A stretch of 64,000 nt of DNA from Symsagittifera roscoffensis (taxonomy: Eukaryota; Xenacoelomorpha; Acoela; Convolutidae), in contig NC_087064.1 in assembly GCF_963678635.1 (NCBI RefSeq), positions 28,126,189 to 28,190,188 of the forward strand, read 5' to 3'. The first letter of the stretch is position 1. The number at the start of each line of letters is the position of its first letter. The position numbers and the translations under genes were made by a program. Shown here one piece after another: positions 32,101 through 36,931 of this stretch. The notes beneath the pieces were generated by a model. That model was not told where the DNA came from. It did not search any database and was given only the letters and a program-made list of their open reading frames with translations.

Positions 32101-34907
32101 AGTAATTAGCACGAGTACCGTGCAGAATCATACTCACGGCAAAGGGCCGACCATGTGATACCAAACTTGACCCCCTAACAAGCATTCTGTAAAGTACCTG
32201 GAATTGCTGCCCCCAAAATTTTACCCTACGCCATATTTACTTCGAATATTTACGTGTTGTCGGTCATAACAAAATAATAATAAATTTCATTATACAATAG
32301 GTGCGGCGGCATCTGTTGTTAGTCGTTTTACTCATTAAGTTTGTTTTCTTTCTCATAACTTAAAAAACTTTTGTATTTTATTCAGGAAGATTCGGTAAGT
32401 TGTTTGAGATGTTTTCCTCTCGTTTTCTTCCGGAGAAGAAATGGAAACTTCAGTAATTTGTGAGAGTTATAAACGTCTTTTTTATAATCCTGTTGAGCTT
32501 AATTATTGTCTCAAATTTGATTGAAAACTAAATCAGTAACGTAATTTGTGAAGCTTTATGTATTTTGTCTTGTGTTAGGAAGTCTTGCCCTTTTTTGACC
32601 CAATCAGTTTTCATAATCAATTCCAAAACAGATTACAGCTCTATTAAACATTTCACATTTAGTATTTGATTATGGTTATATGTTTACACTAGCAAGCTTA
32701 AGTGGGCGTAGTGTAATAGTACGACTATTCTTTTTTCCAACCTAAGTTGCAAATATTAGTGGCACCTGTACGGCTTTTTGATAGCATGTGCTTTGAAATT
32801 CGATTAGTAGCCAGTTAAATTAGTTGATGCATTTTCAAATCATCAAATGAACTGAAAAACTATTTGCTGAAAACAACATAACAATAACTAAAACTCAATT
32901 TCAGAATTTTTTAAAACTCAATATATCTCATTTAAAAAAAATGATTATTTTATACATAATGTTGCTTTATGCTTTCGAATTTTTTACATGCAAAGTTAGT
33001 GTGGATGCGTTTAGTTGGCTGTATTCTAACTTATTACATGCAAAATGGTGTCTATTCGTATTTGGTGCGACTTTTGCTGCATAGCATTGGCAATTTATTA
33101 GCATAGGTGGCTGCTTCATTTGTGGCTAGTGTTTGCCGATTGCTAAGCGCTCTTGACCGTTAGGGCTGGACGTGAGACTCCAAATTACGATGCAGCAGGT
33201 TCGAATTTGATACATAGCAAAGTTAAACTAATTCGAGGCGTATTGCTATACTTTAAAAAGCTGCTTTTTTGTCGAATTGTCACTAGTGTTTGCGAAGCGC
33301 AGCTTCGCTTCTGTGCTCAGTCCTAGTTCGATGAGTTAAAAGGAATGAAGCGTCTGTTTTAAATTACTCTCTATGGTAGGTAGCGTGTTCAGTGATTATG
33401 GTTACTAGCATTTTGAGAGAAGTGCGCACCGAAAAAAAAACGGGTTTTTATTTAAATCTTCAAAAGACAAAGATTTTTTCCAGGAAAAAACTGCGAAAAA
33501 AAATTATTCCTATCTGTGATTTACTGGGGTTTGAAGAGAGCTGTAAAACATGAAAAATATATTTTTTCAATAGACAAAAGATTTTTTTCTGGAGTTAGTT
33601 TTCACAATTAACTACGGCGATCATTTTCATTCATCTGGATTGATAGTTGATTTTACTAGTTCTCTAGTTTATCGTTTGTGCACTTCGTCTTCGTAGTTAC
33701 GCAGCTTCACGGGTTACACAGCTGCTTTTTTGAATGTTTTTGAAAGTTATATAATCCAAAGTTGAGCTCTGAATTTCGATGTAAGATAACCAAGCGAAGT
33801 TGAGAAGTATTCAAGCTTCTTGAAAAAGTGCCAATGAATGAAGCCAAGACACTTATTTAGGTCTTTTTTTGTTTCTTAGCATAAAGTCTAAAAGTTTGTT
33901 AGAGCCAAAAATTATCTGTTGACTTCAAGTTTTTTCAAACTGTCATTTGCTAAAGCGAAGGCAAACTACGTTCTCAAATAGCGAAAGTACATATAGTGCG
34001 AAAAAACGTGAATGACTTTAGATAGGAAAGTGGGTTTTAAACTCTAGATTTCCTACCGGAATAAAAAAATACACGTTGACACAATTTTCTCATAAAATAT
34101 TTATGAAATTCAAAAAAACTTTAACGTGATAAAAAAATGTTCAAAAAATTTTTTTTTCGGTTCCCTTGAGTTAGTTCATTGACACTTCTCGAACTGTATG
34201 TTGGCTGTTTTCACAGCTTGAGAGACTTGCTCGAAACGGCCTAAGGGTTATTTTAATCAAACTGATAACGATAAGTCTAAACCACAGCACATTCACACCC
34301 TTTCATGACTCGTAGCTAACGATTGAATGATATTAACTGATAAAACTCAAATATTCCAATTTTGGTCTGAATTCCGACACCTTGTTATGTGTGCAAATAA
34401 TATGGCTAATTCAGGGTGAGAAAAGGAAAGGTTGGTTCCCGGGTGACTATGTGCGAGTGATATCATCTGGACTGACTCCGATGCCATCCGCTAATTCGTC
34501 GCCAGAGCGAAAAGCTGGTTTGTGTGTTTCATGTGCTAATTTCGATTGTCACTATTAATTTTCACCATCCGCATTTTCATGGTATAGTAGAACGTAAAAG
34601 ACATTCTGGGTAATACTTTAAGTTTAAAAAATTAGTATATACGTAATCATTTGGCCCTAGCGCATATTTAGTCATCTACAAAAAAAAAACAAATGGATGT
34701 TTTTGATTTGAGTAATACTGTTTTTAAGACGATGATCGCGTCAGAGCCGTATACGCATTTTCCGCTGAGCGAGAAGACGAGCTTTCCTTCAATGTCGGTG
34801 ACGTCATCAGCATAATCTCCCGAGACGATCCTGATTGGTGGAGAGGCGAATTGAGCGGACGAATGGGACTGTTTCCTGCCAATTTTGTATCACCTCTGGG
34901 TTCATGA
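1704..34907 (+). CDS. ITSN: Intersectin gene, 18 visible exons, 5' end outside window
   Basis: Intersectin is an endocytic scaffold. Its EH domains bind NPF proteins such as epsin, its coiled coil binds Eps15 and itself, and its SH3 domains bind dynamin, synaptojanin and N-WASP at clathrin-coated pits. Joining the 18 exons listed separately keeps one frame throughout and gives 982 residues plus stop. Domain order is EH1-EH2 linker, EH2, coiled coil (FEDKRRQNF then ERKRQALLEQQRREK), DPF-rich linker, SH3A, linker, SH3C-, SH3D- and SH3E-type domains. The gene stops right after SH3E, so the DH-PH-C2 long-form tail is absent. No SH3B-like exon is seen between SH3A and SH3C; fly Dap160 likewise has four SH3 domains. 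EH1 and the start codon must lie upstream of base 1. Exons are clearly more GC-rich than the AT-rich introns. Exon calls are manual, from splice sites and homology known to me. Confidence 0.95.
2330..2815 (+). repeat. R2 dispersed repeat, copy in EH2 intron
   Basis: The copy fills most of the 2130-2823 intron. R2 copies start near GAACGTAGTxxAGACTCxxATATAGGTC, contain the core TTCGCGGTTTGACTT, then AGGxAGGCAAACTCCACTATCGA, ACGTGATCGACTTCTAAT, and end near TCTTTTCCAACTGTxxGTTGGCTATG. This copy has the core at 2437 and the end block at 2755-2780. No ORF is conserved between copies. Confidence 0.75.
2824..2887 (+). CDS. ITSN: Intersectin exon: EH2 helices B-C
   Basis: The acceptor is TTTATTTTTAG and the donor is GTATGT. 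The exon encodes ANVARNLLLQTKVDTNILARI and ends within the Trp codon of the conserved IW. It is a 64-nt exon with incoming phase 1 and outgoing phase 2, and both neighbours fit exactly. The helix pattern aligns with the [20 protein letters not shown] region of human EH2. Confidence 0.9.
3331..3390 (+). repeat. Two-copy 30-bp tandem repeat in intron
   Basis: Bases 3331-3360 and 3361-3390 are a head-to-tail pair of 30-bp units that differ at three positions. They lie about 100 bp upstream of the acceptor of exon 3489. No function is evident. Confidence 0.8.
3489..3626 (+). CDS. ITSN: Intersectin exon: EH2 C-terminal half
   Basis: The acceptor is CTTGTTTTAG and the donor is GTACGG. The exon encodes WNLSSLRGQASLNSEEFVLA, then MHLCDM and a Pro-rich tail ending LLVPPSFR. 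SEEFVLAMHL and LPPxxVPPSFR are hallmarks of an intersectin/Eps15-type EH2. The EF-hand loop that reads DIDQDGKL in vertebrates is SSLRGQASL here, so its acidic Ca2+ ligands are lost. The domain presumably folds without calcium at this loop. Confidence 0.93.
3700..4580 (+). pseudogene. LINE-type reverse transcriptase relic
   Basis: This is a fragment of a non-LTR retrotransposon RT inside the 3627-8069 intron. Visible pieces in order: KSPGLTSDMVKFTGDCG, GLRLLEHALKI, IDDLQFGFMSGRSITG, LFVDLEKAFDRVSRELIQWA (palm motif A), KVGVHQASALSRLLFILVME (motif B), MLYADDRVV (motif C, YADD present) and LKINVDKTK. The pieces fall in different frames with stops, for example at 4425, so it is dead. The longest clean ORF is 4068-4427. 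The endonuclease part and the 3' end are not seen. The clade is not assigned. Confidence 0.88.
4796..5510 (+). repeat. Duplicated ~170-bp segment, two copies (third at 47950-48065)
   Basis: 4796-4965 and 5355-5510 share blocks such as ATATGGTAxxACxGATCATTT, CTTGGTCTATAxAAAAATT and CCACTAGTGTA / CTACTAGTGTA. A weaker third copy lies just after the satellite (47950-48065: GAATAAGACCTGAATTTGCG). Same-strand, non-coding. Confidence 0.55.
5915..6385 (+). repeat. R2 dispersed repeat copy
   Basis: Starts AACGCAGTGAGTACTCTTAA, core TTCGCGGTTTGACTT at about 6013, then GGAAGGCAAACTCCACCATC and AAAACGTGATCAACTTCTAA, and ends near TACCAGTTGGCTATG. It is followed directly by a tRNA-like SINE composite. 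Confidence 0.8.
6498..6712 (+). repeat. tRNA-like SINE composite with terminal hairpin
   Basis: TTTGTGGCTAGTGTTTG leads into a tRNA-like core at 6536-6600: A-box-like GTGGCTAAGTGGTTAGTGC, then an anticodon-arm-like GAGACTTATAATCTC, then a B box ATTCGAATC. After a degenerate spacer it ends with GCGAAGCGCAGCTTTGC, a 6-bp stem hairpin. An acceptor stem is missing, so it is not a functional tRNA gene. Relatives: 20964-21285, 21908-22302, 32935-33317. Confidence 0.75.
7043..7580 (+). repeat. R1 dispersed repeat, copy 2
   Basis: Shares the ordered blocks of copy 1, including TTGGAAAACAGTTTCTGTAG, AAAGGGCTTTG, ATGTCACTCGACCCGATCTG and TTGCGTGGAAAACAAAAAGA. It is more diverged than copies 1 and 3. 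Confidence 0.65.
8070..8179 (+). CDS. ITSN: Intersectin exon: EH2-coiled coil linker
   Basis: The acceptor is GTTTGCTTTAG and the donor is GTATGC. It continues the split Arg codon from exon 3489-3626 and reads RDPRAVIGQAPMDV, then a Ser/Thr/Gln-rich stretch ending QKQPMPG. Low-complexity linker content is expected at this position. It is supported by phase on both sides and by its GC content. No domain is present. Confidence 0.8.
9073..9277 (-). mobile_element. MITE family M1, 205 bp, 8-bp TSD
   Basis: The ends are GGATCTGCTTAGCAATC... and ...TTTTTAAGTAGATCC, an imperfect TIR of about 23 bp. It is flanked by an exact 8-bp direct repeat CAGCGGAA (9065-9072 and 9278-9285). Its reverse complement aligns with the M1 copy at 40755-40946 (TTTTGCAGCACTCTGATTG versus TTTTGCTGCATTCTGATTG). 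The 8-bp TSD fits hAT-type insertion. No ORF, so it is non-autonomous. Confidence 0.85.
9572..9767. repeat. 196-bp inverted-repeat pair (possible MITE)
   Basis: TTTCATCTACCTA (9572-9584) is matched by its exact reverse complement at 9755-9767. No clear target-site duplication and no second copy was seen, so a transposon origin is only a possibility. Confidence 0.35.
10733..10753 (+). repeat. R3 hairpin-headed repeat
   Basis: ACCCCTGC-GATAA-GCAAGGGT forms a stem-loop and is followed by ATTGCAGTCGGGTGTTGGAT and a TTTTTACCGTA block. The same head and trailing blocks recur at 25148, 30735, 35359, 36932 and 38937 with paired changes in the stem. Confidence 0.65.
12758..12855 (+). CDS. ITSN: Intersectin exon: start of coiled coil
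   Basis: The acceptor is TTATTTTCAG and the donor is GTTTGT. It encodes VSFEDKRRQNFDLGEQALER followed by KRQALLEQQRREK. This matches the most conserved motif after EH2 in intersectins (vertebrate [20 protein letters not shown] then QALLEQQRKEQ). It ends in phase 0. Confidence 0.95.
12856..15667 (+). other. Intersectin intron 12856-15667
   Basis: No exon is recognised. It contains tRNA-like B-box stretches at 13455-13540 (AATACGCGTGAGACAGCAAA then GGGTTCAGATC) and 14160-14230 (TAGTCTAGGGGTAATTC then GGGGTTCGCATC), the MITE at 14781-14994 and a partial R2 copy at about 15060-15235. Confidence 0.6.
14781..14994 (+). mobile_element. MITE family M2, 214 bp
   Basis: The ends are GGCTCTTTTCCAGTTCCCTC... 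and ...GGGGGGACTGGAAAAGAGCT, a TIR of about 25 bp. It is flanked by GAAAAAG on both sides (7 bp exact, 8 bp with one change). The same terminal sequence GGCTCTTTTYC marks the element at 35824-36024, which has a perfect 8-bp TSD. No ORF. Confidence 0.75.
15668..16069 (+). CDS. ITSN: Intersectin exon: main coiled coil
   Basis: The acceptor is AATTTGTAG and the donor is GTAGAA. The exon is 402 nt, phase 0 to 0, and encodes 134 residues of highly charged Glu/Arg/Lys/Gln heptad sequence starting EERMEKERQEEERRARERAE. This is the KLERQ coiled-coil region that mediates Eps15/SNAP binding and oligomerisation in other intersectins. It is the largest uninterrupted coding block in the first half of the window. 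Confidence 0.95.
16317..16404 (+). CDS. ITSN: Intersectin exon: coiled coil continuation
   Basis: The acceptor is GATTTCAG and the donor is GTGAGT. It encodes EFQRNLKTYSDKKMSIADQL then KQQALRNPI, a continuing heptad pattern. It enters in phase 0 and leaves in phase 1, matching the following microexon and exon 17314. Confidence 0.88.
16502..16519 (+). CDS. ITSN: Intersectin 18-nt microexon in coiled coil
   Basis: The acceptor GTTTGTTTTTGCAG precedes AAGAGGCTCAATATGCAG, and the donor is GTTTGG. In incoming phase 1 it reads EEAQYA and leaves in phase 1. It adds six residues without touching the frame, just before AERHSQAMASLEAEKRK. Skipping it also preserves frame, so inclusion could be regulated. 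The evidence is the strong acceptor, the fit in phase and the Glu/Gln/Ala composition of a coiled coil. The donor is weak but resembles the GTTTGT donors used elsewhere in this gene. Confidence 0.68.
16520..17313 (+). other. Intersectin intron 16520-17313
   Basis: AT-rich intron with no recognisable repeat family, exon or RNA gene. Confidence 0.6.
17314..17536 (+). CDS. ITSN: Intersectin exon: end of coiled coil
   Basis: The acceptor is TTATTTTTCAG and the donor is GTGAGT. It encodes ERHSQAMASLEAEKRKVSNL, then KQQITTAEKETAAKFHKIDL and LNSQINECKALL. It compares with the vertebrate LDEVEKETRSKLQEIDIFNN segment (EKETAAKFHKIDLLNSQ here). It ends in phase 2 in a Thr codon after the Asn/Thr-rich NQTTKPS. 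Confidence 0.93.
17697..18190 (+). repeat. R1 dispersed repeat, copy 3
   Basis: It starts ACAAGTAGCACAGAATGTTC and continues with GACCACAGTCTTTAGAACAA, AAAGGGCTTTAATATGATAT and CACTCAACCCTGTCCGATTA, then GCGTGGAAAACAAAA. It is closest to copy 1 at 643-1095. Confidence 0.78.
18960..19400 (+). repeat. R2 dispersed repeat copy
   Basis: It starts GACGTAGTTCAGACTCTTGT followed by ATATATATAGGTCGTGATGA. The core TTCGCGGTTTGACTTATGA is at about 19067. It ends TCTTTTCCAATTGTCCGATG near 19400. Confidence 0.8.
19630..20750 (+). repeat. Tandem duplication of a ~560-bp R2-derived unit
   Basis: 19631-20190 and 20191-20750 are nearly identical head to tail. Shared markers include ATGACAAGGGGTTTTATTGT, GTGTGGCGGTGTTCTGTTTG, AAGGACGTGTTTATGATAAA and GATGGCTATAGGCCGTCACA. 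These markers are absent from other R2 copies, so they were gained before the duplication. Differences are only scattered point changes, so the event is recent. Confidence 0.9.
20964..21285 (+). repeat. tRNA-like SINE composite
   Basis: The upstream block is TGCAAAATTAGTGTAGATGT. The tRNA-like core at 21171-21235 reads AGGGCGTGAGACTTTAATTC, TCGAGGTCGCAGGTTCGAAG, CCC. The tail is TTTTTTCAAATCGAGGCTG. Small ORFs overlapping it are by-products of T-rich sequence. It is nearly identical over about 200 bp to 21908-22302. Confidence 0.8.
21908..22302 (+). repeat. tRNA-like SINE composite with terminal hairpin
   Basis: Same layout as 20964-21285. The tRNA-like core AGGGCGCGAGACTCCAATTC then AAGGTTCGAAGCCC is followed by the tail CAAAG, T-run, AAATCGAGGCTG, then TAAAGCTGCTTTTTTGTCG, ending in GCGAAGCGCATCTTCGC and CTCTGTG. 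Confidence 0.8.
23203..23228 (+). repeat. Repeat-end hairpin
   Basis: GATGCGAAGCACACCTTTGTGC then CTCTGT. It is the terminal hairpin block of the SINE-like family in a changed register (GCACA-CCTT-TGTGC pairs perfectly). It is preceded by TTGTATCGCATGTGGTGATG. Confidence 0.5.
23940..24260 (+). repeat. R2 dispersed repeat copy
   Basis: Starts AGTCGATTAACGTATTTCAA, core TTCGCGGTTTGAATC at 24031, then GGAAGGCAAACTCCACAATC and ACGTGATCGACTGCTAGAT. It runs into the duplicated segment at 24250. Confidence 0.75.
25148..25163 (+). repeat. R3 hairpin-headed repeat
   Basis: ACTTGC-GAGA-GCAAGT is a perfect 6-bp stem with a 4-nt loop. It is followed by ATCTTGTAATCGGGAACTAG and a TTCTTCCCGGAAACAACTTT block shared with the other R3 copies. 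Confidence 0.7.
26126..26140 (+). CDS. ITSN: Intersectin candidate 15-nt microexon in AP2-binding linker
   Basis: GTACAGCTGGTATTG is flanked by acceptor ATTTCCTAG and a perfect consensus donor GTAAGT. Its length of 15 nt keeps phase 2, so it would insert YSWYW between KPST and PAKVAAS. Skipping joins 17536 directly to 26506, also in frame. The splice sites are better than those of several accepted exons of this gene. No protein homology supports the five aromatic-rich residues, so this is inference. Confidence 0.5.
26506..26771 (+). CDS. ITSN: Intersectin exon: DPF/FxDxF AP2-binding linker
   Basis: The acceptor is TATTTTTTTAG and the donor is GTGCTT. After PAKVAASTTDKYN it carries FADAF, a canonical FxDxF motif, and six DPF motifs (EDPF, SDPF, EDPF, DDPF, NDPF, TDPF) within about 80 residues. 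FxDxF and DPF/W motifs bind the alpha-appendage of the AP-2 clathrin adaptor, as in Eps15 and epsin. The coiled-coil-to-SH3A linker is also where vertebrate intersectin contacts AP-2. The low-complexity Ser/Thr/Asn context is typical of a disordered region. Confidence 0.92.
27345..27588 (+). CDS. ITSN: Intersectin exon: SH3A
   Basis: The acceptor is AACCTGTAG; an in-frame stop at 27326 forces the exon to start after it. The donor is GTGAGT. After a Gln/Thr linker it encodes a complete SH3: VLFEALYDFTTTDEGDLPFK, then VGDIIKAS, a long n-Src loop ending DEPWLAGFLNG, then VGGWFPQNYTKRI. ALYDF, PWLAG, GWFP and NY are the peptide-binding signature positions. The long n-Src loop is the SH3A trademark in intersectins, which binds dynamin and SOS. 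It is phase 1 in and phase 2 out. Confidence 0.95.
27589..30151 (+). other. Intersectin intron 27589-30151
   Basis: No SH3B-like exon was found in any frame. It contains the TIR element at 29464-29662 and a hairpin remnant TTGCGACGCTTCGATTGTG at about 27828. The remainder is AT-rich without recognisable repeats. Confidence 0.6.
29464..29662. mobile_element. MITE with iterated terminal inverted repeats (~199 bp)
   Basis: The left end carries three successive iterations of GACAATTCGTAACAGGC-like sequence (29467-29514). The right end carries three in inverse orientation, CTTGTTACGAATTGCCG to CTGTTACGAATTGTCGCC (29607-29660). The outermost bases are AGGTGACA and TGTCGCCCT. Each arm is about 50 bp, and the centre of about 95 bp is non-coding. 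No TSD could be fixed. Confidence 0.75.
30152..30282 (+). CDS. ITSN: Intersectin exon: SH3A-SH3C linker
   Basis: The acceptor is TTTTTTTCTAG and the donor is GTGAGA. It completes the split codon from SH3A and encodes a Ser/Asn/Ala-rich disordered linker beginning SSTSANLSAAPSHKTSVVSN and including SPADLFVN. It leaves in phase 1 as required by the next exon. In vertebrates SH3B follows this kind of linker. Here nothing SH3-like precedes the SH3C-type exon. Confidence 0.85.
30645..30960 (+). repeat. Truncated R2 repeat with embedded R3 hairpin
   Basis: It starts GATGAACGTAGTTCAGACTC and TTTTTCAGGAAAAATC, then the hairpin ATTACTCT-TGCG-AGAGTAAT (30735-30754), then R2 blocks GTAATCGATTTCTTGTTCCG and TTTCCCAGCGGAATTAAAAC. 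The core TTCGCGGTTTGACTT is missing. Confidence 0.6.
31063..31244 (+). CDS. ITSN: Intersectin exon: SH3C-type domain
   Basis: The acceptor is CAATTGTGTAG and the donor is GTTAGT. The exon encodes a whole SH3: VCRVRAIYPFEATAEGDLGF, then TAGEEISVTSTEGDWWTGFL and KGIFPSNFVEEIPN. The EGDLGF and GDWWTG signatures match human SH3C (EQGDLTF, DGDWWTG) rather than SH3B. It ends in phase 0 after Asn. An alternative read-through stop lies at 31272-31274 in the intron. Confidence 0.93.
31581..31835 (+). CDS. ITSN: Intersectin exon: linker and first half of SH3D
   Basis: An in-frame TGA at 31572 forces use of the AG at 31579-31580. The donor is GTATGC. It encodes a Pro/Gly/Thr linker and then ASVIANFQGDSPEQLTLNEG and QVVIVKKKLPSGWWEGQIQ. 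This is the first half of SH3D, matching human PEQLTLAPGQ and GGWWEGELQ. It is phase 0 to 0; the intron splits the domain in its distal loop. Confidence 0.93.
32386..32394 (+). CDS. ITSN: Intersectin 9-nt microexon in SH3D distal loop
   Basis: GAAGATTCG (Glu-Asp-Ser) sits between the acceptor TTTTATTCAG and the perfect donor GTAAGT, in phase 0. With it, the loop between GQIQ and GWFP is EDSGEKRK, eight residues. The human SH3D loop at the same place (ARGKKRQI) is also eight. Without it the loop is five. The splice quality and the restored loop length both support a real exon. It is short enough that most gene predictors would miss it. Confidence 0.75.
32935..33317 (+). repeat. tRNA-like SINE composite with terminal hairpin
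   Basis: Blocks TGCAAAGTTAGTGTGGATGC, TTCATTTGTGGCTAGTGTTT and GACGTGAGACTCCAAATTAC precede the B box AGGTTCGAATTTGA. Then TTCGAGGCG, AAAGCTGCTTTTTTGTCG and the hairpin GCGAAGCGCAGCTTCGC, TTCTGTG. This is the best-conserved hairpin of the family (6-bp perfect stem). Confidence 0.78.
33850..34215 (+). repeat. Diverged R2 repeat copy
   Basis: CTGTTGACTTCAAG replaces the usual core. GCGAAGGCAAACTACGTTCT, AAAACGTGAATGACTTTAGA and a TGACACTTCTCGAACTGTAT end block are recognisable. Confidence 0.6.
34415..34517 (+). CDS. ITSN: Intersectin exon: second half of SH3D
   Basis: The acceptor is GCTAATTCAG and the donor is GTTTGT. It encodes GEKRKGWFPGDYVRVISS, closing SH3D with the GWFPxxYV motif, then a short Ser/Pro linker SGLTPMPSANSSPERKA. 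It is phase 0 in and phase 1 out. Confidence 0.92.
34729..34907 (+). CDS. ITSN: Intersectin last exon: SH3E and stop
   Basis: The acceptor is CTGTTTTTAAG. The exon encodes DDDRVRAVYAFSAEREDELS, then FNVGDVISIISRDDPDWWRG and LSGRMGLFPANFVSPLGS, followed by TGA at 34905-34907. DPDWWRGEL and GLFPxNFV match human SH3E ([21 protein letters not shown]). The stop four residues after the domain means only the short isoform is encoded here. No DH-PH exons are seen downstream. Confidence 0.95.
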
Positions 34908-35310
34908 GTGCCGGAAATGTAAATTTTCACACGGACTGATTATTGTAACTACTAGGAACATATTTATGAAGAAGACTTATCTATTGGCGAATGAAATTGT
35001 AGTACACTATGAAAGTAGGACAGCCTTGTATTCATTTTTGATACGCAAACAATTGTTTTGATAGCATTGCAGTATGTTAAGTTGTATTTGAAGATAGACG
35101 ATGTCAGATATTGTTTGGTTATTTGTAAAATTGCTATGCAAGGATAGAGTATAAGAATTAGTTTCACTTCACCTTAGCTTGGCTGCTGCTTTATTTTGGT
35201 CATTCGAGTAAATACTTGACTATATATTAAAATTTAATTTAATATAACATTGATTAAAAATTGCTAACTCGTGTATCTTATGCCATTTAAATAAAATTTA
35301 TATGTTAGAC
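34908..35310 (+). other. Intersectin 3' UTR
   Basis: An AT-rich non-coding stretch follows the stop codon. It lacks the recurring repeat families up to about 35340, where the intergenic repeats resume. Its extent is inferred from the poly(A) signal candidate at 35290. Confidence 0.5.
35290..35295 (+). terminator. Candidate poly(A) signal AATAAA for intersectin
   Basis: A canonical AATAAA lies 383 bases after the stop, followed by a T-rich stretch ending near 35325. It is the first canonical hexamer downstream of the stop that I noticed. Confidence 0.5.
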
Positions 35311-35494
35311 GAATAACTTTATGACTTGTTTCCGTATTCATAAGGAACAGTGTTTATTACCTTTGCGAAAGCAAGAGTATTGCAATCGGGTACTAGATTT
35401 TTTTCCCGCAAATAACTCTAGGCACAGATTGGTCAAAAATAGAAATGGTAAATTTAGGTTGTTCTTAATTAATTCTAATTATTTGTCTCCGACA

Positions 35495-35570
35495 CAATTG
35501 GTCTGGAGGTAACGAATACGCCTGGGACGGCAAATGTCCTGGGTTCGAATCTGATAGGACGTTCTTTTAA
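35495..35570 (+). repeat. tRNA-like SINE fragment, second type
   Basis: GGAGGTAACGAATACGCCTG then GGACGGCAAATGTCCTGGGT and TCGAATCTGATAGGAC. It closely resembles 13470-13540 (GGAGGTAGTGGTGAATACGC, then AAAGGTCCTGGGTTCAGATC). A B box is present and an acceptor stem is lacking. Confidence 0.6.
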
Positions 35571-36200
35571 GAGTAATGGACGTACGTAGTGAGTACTCTT
35601 ATATAGGTCTTGCTGATTTTTTTTTTCAGGAAAAATTCTTAAAATTTGTTCACGCTCAATTTTGATTTTCGCGGTCTGACTTGTGATTTCTTTTTAAGCT
35701 CAGTGCATTTCCATTGTTAAAAAAAAAGGCCAGCTCCACTATCGAACAGCAAAATTGTAAAGGTCACTGATTTCGAAAATGGAAATTAATTATCAGATTT
35801 CCGAGCGACATACTTACAACTTTGGCTCTTTTTCCTTCCCCCCCCCACCTCACATAAGCGTCATTTTTATGGTGTAACGAGGGGTTTTACAAGGTTAATT
35901 ATGAAGACCAAAAATGTTTGTCATGGCCTAATTAGTTCGCATGCCAATTTTTGTAACATTCGGATAAAGTGAACAAAACTTCACCAGTAAAATTTTGCAG
36001 GTGGGGGGAAAAGGAAAAAGAGCCACAACTTTTACCTATTGATCCAGTTAACTCAAATTGGGTTAATTTCAACTCAAATTGATTTTAAAAGGGCTTTAAG
36101 GCCATCTATTTTTTTCGAAATTCAAAAATTGAAAAAAAAATCAGTTTTTTTTTGTTTCCTTGCAGTGATTACTCTATTCCAACTGTTAGTTGGCTATGTT
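35570..36200 (+). repeat. R2 repeat interrupted by MITE M2
   Basis: R2 blocks AACTCTTATATAGGTC-like start, TTCGCGGTCTGACTTGTGAT, CAGCTCCACTATCGAACAGC and TTATCAGATTTCCGAGCGAC end at 35823. They resume at 36025 with ACAACTTTTACCTATTGATC and run to TTCCAACTGTTAGTTGGCTA. The uninterrupted order in other R2 copies confirms the insertion point. Confidence 0.8.
35824..36024 (+). mobile_element. MITE family M2, 201 bp, perfect 8-bp TSD
   Basis: The ends are GGCTCTTTTTCCTTCCCCCC and GGGGGGAAAAGGAAAAAGAGCC, a TIR of about 28 bp. It is flanked by exact 8-bp copies of ACAACTTT (35816-35823 and 36025-36032). It sits inside an R2 copy, so it is younger than that R2. The 8-bp TSD is typical of hAT elements. 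It shares its terminus with 14781-14994. Confidence 0.88.
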
Positions 36201-36931
36201 TCTTCAAACAGGAAATATTCCGTTTCACTGTTAAATTGTCGGCTCATTAATTTGTCTTCTTATATTTTGGCGGCTTAGTTGGCATAGTAGTTGGCTTAGT
36301 TGCTTTGAAAGTTTTGATTTACCTCCCAATGTTTGTAATTTTACAACCTTGACTTTGTTTTTTTTTCGCTTAAAAACTTCATTCTGCCCAATTGATTTTG
36401 GCTTGTTTTTTTATCAGCGTAGTGGCCTAATTTTGATTCGTTTCAAGGAAAACAAAAGTTTAATGCTCTCCTCTGAATCGCATAAAATGCTAAGAATTTT
36501 TTTTCGGCTTTTTTGTTTTTTCTTTTCTTTCTTGACTTGATAGGCTTTAGCCTATATTAGATCGGTTTAATGGTCATATTGCGTCTTTCGACGAGCGAAA
36601 AAAGTTCGTGTGTGCGTCTTTTGTGTTTTGAGGTTGAAGGGACTTGTTAACTTAAGTATTGTTAATTTTTTCGGCTTAAAGGGTTTCTCCCGAGGTGTTT
36701 CTTGGCTACCGTTAGGTAGTTTTTTTCCGATGTTTATCTCGCATTCATTTTCTTAGCATGTTTTTGTTTATTTGAAAACTATCCTTATTTTTTGATAGAT
36801 ATATTTTTTTCAATTTTTTTCTGACTTACTGGTTTTCTTGCCTTGTGCTAAGCTCAGCCTCGCCTCTTTGTTACTCTTTGGATCATTTTGTACAGAAGAC
36901 CGTTTGCTATAATTGCAACGTGTTCTTGATT

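Larger units (their letters stand above)
31836..34414 (+). other. Introns flanking the 9-nt microexon (31836-32385, 32395-34414)
   Basis: The first intron has an R1 start fragment at 31992 (GTGCAAGTAGCGTAGAATGT) and a 22-bp tandem pair at 32085-32129 (TTAGCRCGAGTACCGTGCAG). The second has a SINE composite (32935-33317) and an R2 relic (33850-34215). No other exon was seen. Confidence 0.6.
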
